A stretch of 64,000 nucleotides of DNA from UBA10649 sp965278945. GTDB lineage: Bacteria > Actinomycetota > Actinomycetes > S36-B12. The stretch spans positions 2,046,001 through 2,110,000 of the forward strand of contig OZ257128.1 in assembly GCA_965278945.1 (NCBI GenBank). The letters run 5' to 3'. Numbering within the stretch: position 1 is the first letter of the stretch; each line of letters opens with the position of its first letter. Both the position numbers and the translations under genes were made by a program. Shown in pieces: positions 54,998-61,600 of the stretch. The notes under the pieces were generated by a model. The model was given only the letters and a program-made list of their open reading frames with translations, was not told the origin of the DNA and searched no databases.

Positions 54998-55147
54998 ATG
55001 TTCTCGATGTTCGTCCTGTGGGCGATCGCGTTCATCGGAGTGTTCCTACGCAAGAGATGGACGATCCCCGTCGTGCTCGTCGCCCTCGTATGGACGGCCG
55101 TACTGCTCAAACTCCATATGTCCTCCGAGATCCCCCTCAACTTCTGA
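54998..55147 (+). CDS. 49-aa hydrophobic protein upstream of dsbB-like gene
   Basis: Read by eye: two hydrophobic segments (FVLWAIAFIGVFL and IPVVLVALVWTAVLLKL) separated by a basic loop (RKRWT). Its TGA overlaps the ATG of the DsbB-like gene by one base. A GTG one codon earlier (54995) is an alternative start; no strong ribosome site is seen. Function unknown. Confidence 0.6.
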   Translation: MFSMFVLWAIAFIGVFLRKRWTIPVVLVALVWTAVLLKLHMSSEIPLNF

Positions 55148-55824
55148 TGACCGAATCCCGCGAGCTCAAGCTCGCCCGCCTCATCAACATCGTCGCGCTG
55201 TTCGCTCTCATCGGCGTCCTCGCCGGCTCGCTGCACCTGCAGTTCGGCATCGGCGAGGAGCCGTGCCCGCTGTGCCTCGTGCAGCGCTCGGCGATGATCG
55301 GCCTGGCGATCGGCCCGCTCATGAACCTGCTGTGGGGCATGAAGCCCGCGCACTACGCGCTCAGCATCCTCGCCGCCGCCGTAGGTGCCGCGGCGAGCAC
55401 GCGCCAGATCCTCCTGCACATCGCGACGCCCGGTGATCCGGGCTACGGGCCCGAGGTTGCCGGCTTCCACCTCTACACGTGGGCCCTCATCACATTCGTC
55501 GTCGCCATCGTCGGCTGCGCAATCCTGCTCCTGTGGGACAAGCCGTTCCGCGCCGCCGACTCCGGCGTACTGCACCAGCGCCGCGGCCTGCGGATCGCCG
55601 CGTTCACGGCGATCATCTGGATCACCCTGGACCTCGTCGTGATCGGCATCTCCGTGCTCCCCGAGTGCGGGCTGGGAATGTGCCCGGACAATCCTTCCGA
55701 CATCGATGGCGTGGGCGACGTCGCGGGCTGGGGGCTGATGATCGCGATCGGACTGCTCGCGCTGAGCCTCGCCATCGCCGTGGTCATGAATCGACGTTGG
55801 ACGACTCGAGAGGACGCTTCATGA
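55147..55824 (+). CDS. DsbB-like disulfide bond formation protein, six-helix variant
   Basis: 225 aa. N-terminal part matches DsbB: helix, CPLC (C40/C43) loop with CPLCLVQRSAM, and helices 2-4. The usual second cysteine pair between helices 3 and 4 is missing (IATPGDPGYGPEVAG). Instead two extra helices (about 148-170 and 190-215) carry a cysteine pair (PECGLGMC, C174/C179) in an outward loop. It probably oxidises extracytoplasmic thiols through quinone. Starts at the 49-aa gene stop, ends by ATGA overlap into the esterase. Confidence 0.88.
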   Translation: MTESRELKLARLINIVALFALIGVLAGSLHLQFGIGEEPCPLCLVQRSAMIGLAIGPLMNLLWGMKPAHYALSILAAAVGAAASTRQILLHIATPGDPGYGPEVAGFHLYTWALITFVVAIVGCAILLLWDKPFRAADSGVLHQRRGLRIAAFTAIIWITLDLVVIGISVLPECGLGMCPDNPSDIDGVGDVAGWGLMIAIGLLALSLAIAVVMNRRWTTREDAS

Positions 55825-56786
55825 GCCAGCGCGACCGCCTGGATCCGCAGTCGCGCGGCCCGCTCGAGGAACTGCTCGCGGCGCTTCCCGGCGGACTCAA
55901 CGCGATCTCGAACCTCGCCGACCGGCGCCTGGCCCTGCGCGCGCTGCTCGCCGGGCCAGGCGAGGCGGTGCCGCCCAGCACCGCGGTGACCACCGAGGAC
56001 CGTGTCATCCCCGGGCCCGAGGGCGATCCCGACATCTCCGTGCGCATCTTCCGGCCCGTCGCGGCGAAGGGCATGCTGCCCGGCATCTACTACATCCACG
56101 GCGGCGGGATGGTGCTCGGCTCGATCGACGACGAGGCGGCGATCAGCGCCCGGCTATGCGAGGAGCTCGACGCAGTCGTGGTGTCGGTGGAGTACCGCCT
56201 CGCGCCCGAGCATCCCTATCCCGCGCCGGTCGACGACTGCTACGCCGGGCTGGCCTGGACCGCGGCGAATGCCGAGGAACTCGGGATCGACCCGAACCGC
56301 ATCGCGATCTATGGGATGAGCGCGGGCGGCGGACTGACCATCGCAACCTGCCTGAAGGCGCGCGAGCGCAAGGGCCCGAAGGTCTGCTTCCAGATGCCGA
56401 TCTACCCCATGATCGACGACCGCAACCTCACCCCGTCCAGCCGCGAGGTCACCAACGTTGGCATCTGGGACAGGGCCGCGAACATCGAGGCGTGGGCCTG
56501 GTACCTCAACGGCCTGCAGGCAGATCAGTACGCCGCTCCGGCGCGCGCGACCAGCCTCGTCGGACTGCCGCCCGCCTTCATCGACGTCGGCGAGATGGAC
56601 GTGTTCCGCGACGAGGACATCGCCTTCGCGGCGCGATTGCTCCAGGCCGGGGTGTCGACCGAGTTCCACCTCTACCCCGGCGCGTACCACGGCTCCGACA
56701 GCGTCGCGCCGGACGCCGACCTGTCCAAGCGCATCTGGACGACGCGAATCGACGCGCTGCGACGCGCGCTCGCGGATGCCGACTGA
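55821..56786 (+). CDS. HSL-type alpha/beta hydrolase (esterase)
   Basis: 321 aa. HGGG oxyanion loop (YIHGGGMVLGS), SVEYRLAPEHPYPAP, GMSAGGGLT nucleophile elbow, FIDVGEMDVFRDED acid and PGAYHGSDS His are the full HSL-type set. No signal peptide. It shares an operon with the DsbB-like gene (ATGA overlap) and overlaps the acetyltransferase by 11 bp. Confidence 0.93.
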   Translation: MSQRDRLDPQSRGPLEELLAALPGGLNAISNLADRRLALRALLAGPGEAVPPSTAVTTEDRVIPGPEGDPDISVRIFRPVAAKGMLPGIYYIHGGGMVLGSIDDEAAISARLCEELDAVVVSVEYRLAPEHPYPAPVDDCYAGLAWTAANAEELGIDPNRIAIYGMSAGGGLTIATCLKARERKGPKVCFQMPIYPMIDDRNLTPSSREVTNVGIWDRAANIEAWAWYLNGLQADQYAAPARATSLVGLPPAFIDVGEMDVFRDEDIAFAARLLQAGVSTEFHLYPGAYHGSDSVAPDADLSKRIWTTRIDALRRALADAD

Positions 56787-57297
56787 CAGCGAGCTCCACA
56801 CCGAGCGACTGCTGCTGCGGCCGCTCGTCGCGAACGACCTCGATTCGTACCACCTGGTGATGGGCCAGGACGCCGTCGGTGCGCAGCTGCCGCGCGGTCG
56901 CGGCTGCACGATCGAGGAGACCTCCGCGATCCTGCACTTCTGGCTGGACCACTGGAACGAGCACGGGTTCGGGCCGTGGGCGGTGATCGACGAGCAGAAC
57001 CGTGGGCTCATGGGCCACTGCGGACTCCGCAGGCTGGAGGAGACCGCCGAGACCGAGCTCCTCTACGCCCTCGGTGCGGAGTACTGGGGCCACGGCTTCG
57101 CCACCGAGGCGGCGAAGGCGAGCACGGCCTGGGCGTTCGACGCGCTCGGGCTCGACGAGCTCGTCGGCTTCGTCAAGCCCGACAACGACCGGTCGCAGGC
57201 GGTCATGCGCGCGTGCGGGTTCGTTCAGGTTGATCGCGTGCACCAATGGGGGTTGGATCTAATCAAGTTCCGGCGCGGACCGAAGGAGCCATCGTGA
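56776..57297 (+). CDS. GNAT acetyltransferase (RimJ/RimL type)
   Basis: 173 aa. HTERLLLRPL opens the fold, GLRRLEETAETELLYALGAEYWGHGFATEAA includes the acetyl-CoA loop, and VKPDNDRSQAVMRACGF follows. Typical of RimJ/RimL-like N-acyltransferases; substrate unknown. ATG at 56776 gives an 11-bp overlap with the esterase. Its stop overlaps the next GTG (GTGA). Confidence 0.93.
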   Translation: MPTDSELHTERLLLRPLVANDLDSYHLVMGQDAVGAQLPRGRGCTIEETSAILHFWLDHWNEHGFGPWAVIDEQNRGLMGHCGLRRLEETAETELLYALGAEYWGHGFATEAAKASTAWAFDALGLDELVGFVKPDNDRSQAVMRACGFVQVDRVHQWGLDLIKFRRGPKEPS

Positions 57298-58007
57298 AGC
57301 GCAGTCTCGCCATCGCGGCGGCAGCAGCTCTGCTGCTCACGGCCATCCCCTCCACCGCAGAAGCCATGCCACTCAAGCCAGCCAAGCTGACGGCTCCCGA
57401 CTTCATGCTCCACCCCGACGACGTGCCCAAGGCGCTCGGCCAGCCCAAGCCCGGCAAGAGCGCGTACATCGTCACTACTGCGGGCGGACTGGGCCCGACG
57501 GCCAACTTCGAGCTGTGCGTGTCCGTGTCGGGAGAGCCCGCACTCAAGGTGCCGGCGGCCGTCGGCTGGATGACCACGGTCGAACTGGTCGGCAAGAAGG
57601 ACCGCGAGCTCAGCGAGTGGGCTAGCACCTTTGCCGGCGCCGGGGCCGGGGAAGCGAACTTCGGCGAGGTGAAGCAGGCCGCGATGCAGTGCAACAGCAC
57701 GACCACGTCGCCGATCAGCACAGACAGCTCGCATCCGGTCGACGGCGTCTACGTGAATACCAACACCTCGGGCACTCTCGCCAACGGCGCGGTCTGGATC
57801 AGCACCGACACGAAGGTGAAGTCGAAGGACTCCAAGATCAACGGCAACGTCACGACGACGTACACCGTGTTCATGAACTCGCTGAACGTCATCGTCCAGA
57901 CACGCCTATACCTCGACGGCACCGCGACCACGACTCCCAAGCAGCGACGGGCAGTGAACCGCCTGGCCGTCCAGCTCATGAACAACCTCGGGCCTCCGCC
58001 CGGCTGA
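57294..58007 (+). CDS. Secreted PknH-like extracellular sensor-domain protein
   Basis: 237 aa. Signal peptide of about 23 residues (cleavage after AEA), then a domain opening with LHPDDVPKALGQP and containing two cysteines (ELCVSV, MQCNST), then a C-terminal helix (AVNRLAVQLMNNL). Layout and cysteine spacing resemble the product at 25800-26465. Strong GAAGGAG ribosome site. Function unknown. Confidence 0.75.
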   Translation: MKRSLAIAAAAALLLTAIPSTAEAMPLKPAKLTAPDFMLHPDDVPKALGQPKPGKSAYIVTTAGGLGPTANFELCVSVSGEPALKVPAAVGWMTTVELVGKKDRELSEWASTFAGAGAGEANFGEVKQAAMQCNSTTTSPISTDSSHPVDGVYVNTNTSGTLANGAVWISTDTKVKSKDSKINGNVTTTYTVFMNSLNVIVQTRLYLDGTATTTPKQRRAVNRLAVQLMNNLGPPPG

Positions 58008-58016
58008 GCGCCGCGG

Positions 58017-58658
58017 CTAGGCAATCGACGCGTTATGCCGATGCAGCACCGCGAGCACGAGCGCGAGCCCGGCGAGTGTGTCGAGCGGCAGTGAGTCCGG
58101 CTGCGCTACGAGGGCACCGTGCGCCCGAACGCTCGGCGGCTGATCGTCGAACAGCACCACCGCGAACTCGTCCTCGTCGTGCCGGCACCGGTAGCGGAAT
58201 CCGTCGGCCTCCGGCACCCACGTACGCAGCGCAGCCGCCCATCGCCGCGTCGCAACGAACTGGCCCGCATCGCACTTGGTCAGGTCCAGCGGCGCGTGCA
58301 CTTGCGTGAGGTCGGCGCCGTGCAGTTCGAGGACCTGGATATCTCGGGCAAGTTCGACGGACGTGAGCCGGCGTCCGCCCAGCAATGCGCGCGGGACCTG
58401 TCGTCCCGCTCCGCCCAACGGCAGGTCGCGGCACACCGTCTCGGCGATGGCGCCCGCAGCCGTCGCCGCGAGGTACGCGTACCCGAACCCCCCGTCGATG
58501 CTGTCGAACCGCCCGCCCGTCAGCGCGGTCGGCTGCGCGGTCCAGTTGAACTCATCAGCCGCATGACTTCCGTGCACGCGCCGCAGCACGGTGCCGGCGG
58601 GGAGGACGGAGATGACGGGAGAACCCGACGGCCTTCGGCGTGGAGGTGCGGGGAGCAA
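58017..58658 (-). CDS. RES-domain toxin
   Basis: 213 aa from a TTG at 58658. The RES domain is visible (RRVHGSHAADEFNWTA, RFDSIDGGFGYAYLAATAAGAIAETVCRDL), with the Arg, Glu and Ser that name the family. RES toxins such as MbcT degrade NAD+ and are neutralised by the partner encoded upstream. The exact start is uncertain; GTG at 58589 is possible but would cut into the domain, and the TTG has no clear ribosome site. Confidence 0.8.
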   Translation of the reverse strand: MLPAPPRRRPSGSPVISVLPAGTVLRRVHGSHAADEFNWTAQPTALTGGRFDSIDGGFGYAYLAATAAGAIAETVCRDLPLGGAGRQVPRALLGGRRLTSVELARDIQVLELHGADLTQVHAPLDLTKCDAGQFVATRRWAAALRTWVPEADGFRYRCRHDEDEFAVVLFDDQPPSVRAHGALVAQPDSLPLDTLAGLALVLAVLHRHNASIA

Positions 58659-58668
58659 CGGACAGGAC

Positions 58669-59286
58669 TCAGTCGGAGACGGCGGTGCGCGCGAGGACCC
58701 GCAGGTCGGACTCGTCCGGTCCGGCCACGAGATCCATCGGCGCCCGGTCGTCGAGCCGCGGATGAGGGCTGACCCACCACGACGCCACCCCCCACGCATC
58801 GCCCTTGGCGTCGAGCACGTGGTTCACGTCGGACACGACCGGTCGCACTCGTCGCTCGAGCGGGTCGATCTGGAATGCGAGATACAGGTAGCGACGCTTG
58901 TCCATCACGCCGACCAGATCGCCCTTGCGCCTCAGCGTGCTCGCGGCCTCGCGGGTGTTAGTGCCGGTAGAGCCGAGCGCCTCGGCCACGGCGCCGGCAG
59001 CAAGCAACGGCTGCGCGAGCACGGCACGCCGGGCCTCGGCCCGGATGCGCAGGTCGGTGAACGCCGTCTCCAGGGTCTCGTGCACGTCCTGCGGCTCACC
59101 CGCGAGGCGCTCGAGCTCGGACTCCTGGTTCATCGTCACGTACAAGAGCAGCGACCACGTCGCTGTGTTGCCGGGCAGGCCGGCGCGCTCGTGCAGTCGC
59201 TCAAGGACGGCCGTGCGCTGGGAAGGCCCCAGACGCCACAGCGTCTCGAGGGCGGACTCGACCTCGTCACCCACGGGCAGCGACAT
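58669..59286 (-). CDS. Antitoxin with DUF2384/MbcA-like domain
   Basis: 205 aa. The N-terminal half is helical and could bind DNA; the C-terminal part (VNHVLDAKGDAWGVASWWVSPHPRL, APMDLV) matches the Xre/MbcA/ParS (DUF2384-like) toxin-binding domain. It lies directly upstream of the RES toxin (10 bp), the usual order of RES-Xre modules. GGAGGT lies close to the ATG. Confidence 0.82.
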   Translation of the reverse strand: MSLPVGDEVESALETLWRLGPSQRTAVLERLHERAGLPGNTATWSLLLYVTMNQESELERLAGEPQDVHETLETAFTDLRIRAEARRAVLAQPLLAAGAVAEALGSTGTNTREAASTLRRKGDLVGVMDKRRYLYLAFQIDPLERRVRPVVSDVNHVLDAKGDAWGVASWWVSPHPRLDDRAPMDLVAGPDESDLRVLARTAVSD

Positions 59287-59347
59287 GGTTCACCTCCGAC
59301 GTTGCCTACAAGGGTGCCATCCGTAGGCAGCGTCGGCAATGCCGCCC

Positions 59348-59800
59348 CTAGCGACCCGCGTACTCCGAGGCCCCGGTGACCGCCTGCTCGTTGGCCACTC
59401 GCAGCCTGAGCAGGGTCTCACCCCGAGCGACCAGGTCGTCGAGGTGCTCGTCCAGGGCTGTCTCGAGCGCGACGGACAGCGCCTGGCTCGCGCGGGAGTA
59501 GTTGGCGGCGACCTCCCGCAGCCGCAGGTCCGAGAACGGCTCGACTGCCGCGAGGGCCGCGCGCACGGAATCGCTGTCGGTAGCTGCGAGTACGTCCTCG
59601 GCATACGCCACGTACTGCGCCGACTCCTCGGTCATCCAGGCCGTCTCGTTGCCAGAGCGCACCCCGCAGTGGCCGATGACGGTGATGATCATGTGCAGCC
59701 GGATTCTCGCCACGTCGTCCGGCAGCAGCGGCATGATCTCCCGCTCGAGCTCGGTCACCACGTCGGCGAGGATCCGCGGGGTCGACGGACGATTGATCAC
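59348..59800 (-). CDS. Small helical protein of HAD/APH operon, unknown function
   Basis: 150 aa, all-helical. ADVVTELEREIMPLLPDDVARIRLHMIITVIGHC and a coiled helix near the C terminus are all I can describe; a Cys-His pair (GHCG) is unusual but not a known motif. It follows the phosphotransferase gene with a four-base overlap, and could be an associated subunit. Confidence 0.75.
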   Translation of the reverse strand: MINRPSTPRILADVVTELEREIMPLLPDDVARIRLHMIITVIGHCGVRSGNETAWMTEESAQYVAYAEDVLAATDSDSVRAALAAVEPFSDLRLREVAANYSRASQALSVALETALDEHLDDLVARGETLLRLRVANEQAVTGASEYAGR

Positions 59801-60801
59801 GACTGCTCCGAAGGGTTGGGGAGGGACTGGGCCACGGTCAGGAACAGGTTGTGGAAGTGCGCGATCGCGATGAGCATGTACGGCCCCATGATTCCGCGAT
59901 GCTCGCCGTCCTCGATGTCCTCCGCGGCGAACACCATCTGGCGAAGCACATTCGCCAGGCCGATGAACTTGAAGTACTCGACGACGTCGGGGTTGACCTG
60001 CTCGCGGGTGTACCCGGTCAGTTCGCGATACCGCTCGAGGAATGCCTCGGTGTCTGACTGGTACATCTGCGGTGGCATCGGAATCTGGGTGTAGTAGCCG
60101 AGGTCAGCACGCGGATCGCCGATGTGCCCGAACTCCCAGTCGATGATGACGGGATCGGCGTCATCGCGCAGCAGGAAGTTGCCGGGCTGGTAGTCCCCGT
60201 GCACCAGCGCGAGCGGAACTGCTGGCGGACGGTTCGCCCACATCTTCTTGCGCGCGTACCGGAGCACGGGACTGCACTCGCCGATGCGATCGATGATCTC
60301 GTCGTACGTCGCGAGCACCGAATCGATGTATGCGTCCCAGCTCTCCGGTCGCGGGATCGACGCATCGATCGCGTCGAGCGGGGTCGTGTGGACCGTCGTG
60401 ATGATCTCGACGTACCTCCGTCGGGCAGCATCGAGATCGACGTCACCTTCGATGAACGCCTGCATCGACGTACCGGTGACGGCCTCGGAGACGATGCACT
60501 TCGTGCCGAGGTACTCCCCCGTCGCGTCGTACCAGCGGGGAGCGGCAATCGTGAAGGTAGGAACCGAGCTCAACGCCTGAAGCAGCGCCCACTCGCGATC
60601 GCGATCGCTGCGGAACACCGATCGGTCGTCGTCGGGGTCCCCGCGCAGGACGAATCGCTCGGTCGAGCCGTCGTCCCAGCGCACCTCGGCCATCACGGTG
60701 TCTCGGCTGTACCCGCCGGGGATCGGCTCCGCGCTGAGCACCGTCCCGCCGCGGTCCGGCTCGACCGCGTCCAGGAACCGCTGGAATCTCTCTGCGTCCA
60801 T
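59797..60801 (-). CDS. APH-type phosphotransferase
   Basis: 334 aa kinase-like fold. GGYSRDT is the nucleotide loop, VHGDYQPGNFLL the catalytic loop (Asp) and IDWEFGHIGDP the metal-binding element. It belongs to the same broad family as the product at 28448 but is not its close paralogue. It sits directly after a HAD-phosphatase gene (TAG/ATG adjacent). HAD and APH domains are fused in vertebrate ACAD10. Confidence 0.92.
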   Translation of the reverse strand: MDAERFQRFLDAVEPDRGGTVLSAEPIPGGYSRDTVMAEVRWDDGSTERFVLRGDPDDDRSVFRSDRDREWALLQALSSVPTFTIAAPRWYDATGEYLGTKCIVSEAVTGTSMQAFIEGDVDLDAARRRYVEIITTVHTTPLDAIDASIPRPESWDAYIDSVLATYDEIIDRIGECSPVLRYARKKMWANRPPAVPLALVHGDYQPGNFLLRDDADPVIIDWEFGHIGDPRADLGYYTQIPMPPQMYQSDTEAFLERYRELTGYTREQVNPDVVEYFKFIGLANVLRQMVFAAEDIEDGEHRGIMGPYMLIAIAHFHNLFLTVAQSLPNPSEQS

Positions 60802-61560
60802 CTACTCCCCCTTGCCGTTCACGCGGTCGACGATGCCGACGATCTCGACCAGGGTCTCGATCGTGAAGTCGGGCACCACGCTCGCATCGAGCCCGCTCGA
60901 GAGCGGCGCGACCGCGTCCGCGTCCCCAATCAGCGCCGTGAGCATCCCCGCAGTGTGCGCGCCTGCGACGTCGTGCGGCAGCGAATCGCCGACAAAGATC
61001 GTCTCGTTCGCAAACGTGCCCGCCTTGCGCAGGGAGTACTCGAAGATCCGCTGATGCGGCTTGCAGGAGTCCGCCTCCTGCGAACTGGTCACGTCGTCGA
61101 GCAGATCGTCGAGTCCGTGCCGCGTCAGCAGCTCGCCCAGGTAGTCGTCGTCGGCGTTCGACACCACGCCGACGTAGATGCCTCGTTCGCGAAGAGCAAG
61201 CAGCGTCTCGACGGCATCCGGCTGGGGCACGAGGTGATCGAGGATGGCCTGGCGGTTCTCCGCGTCGAACCGATCGAGCACGTCGTCGGTCGGCGTCACG
61301 CCAAGAAGCAGGGCGGCGCGAGCGACTCGCTCGCGGAACAGGTCCCGATGCACGAAGGATGCCCTCGACGCGTATTCGCGCTCGACCGCATCGGACGCCT
61401 GTCGACGGGCTAGCGTCACCTCATCGGAATCAGGGTCGAGCCCTAGACGCTGCAGGGCCACGAGTGCCGGTCGGCGCATGAGCTCGCGCTGGTCGTAGCC
61501 GAACAGCGTTCCGCCCATATCGAAGAGCACTGCGGTAACCCGAGCCACGAAACCTCCCAT
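60802..61560 (-). CDS. HAD-superfamily hydrolase
   Basis: 252 aa from the ATG at 61560. Motif I FDMGGT (first Asp nucleophile; the second Asp is replaced by Gly, so GG replaces the usual DxD), motif II VVSNADDD, motif III CKPHQRIFEYS and motif IV GDSLPHD. The missing second Asp in motif I disfavours phosphatase chemistry and may point to another HAD reaction (dehalogenase-like or an epoxide-hydrolase-like pseudo-domain). Alternative GTG at 61548 has GGAGG nearby. Confidence 0.88.
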   Translation of the reverse strand: MGGFVARVTAVLFDMGGTLFGYDQRELMRRPALVALQRLGLDPDSDEVTLARRQASDAVEREYASRASFVHRDLFRERVARAALLLGVTPTDDVLDRFDAENRQAILDHLVPQPDAVETLLALRERGIYVGVVSNADDDYLGELLTRHGLDDLLDDVTSSQEADSCKPHQRIFEYSLRKAGTFANETIFVGDSLPHDVAGAHTAGMLTALIGDADAVAPLSSGLDASVVPDFTIETLVEIVGIVDRVNGKGE

Positions 61561-61576
61561 TGACGTACGCTCGACC

Positions 61577-61600
61577 ATTATCTACAGTTCCGTAAATAAT
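61577..61600. promoter_or_regulatory. 24-bp palindrome, candidate operator in divergent promoter
   Basis: ATTATCTACAG-TT-CCGTAAATAAT (61577-61600): 9 of 11 pairs match. It lies between the HAD and PEP-synthase-like genes and overlaps the latter's ATG at 61599, so a repressor bound here could block both. Strikingly AT-rich in a high-GC region. No regulator is adjacent within the window. Confidence 0.6.
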
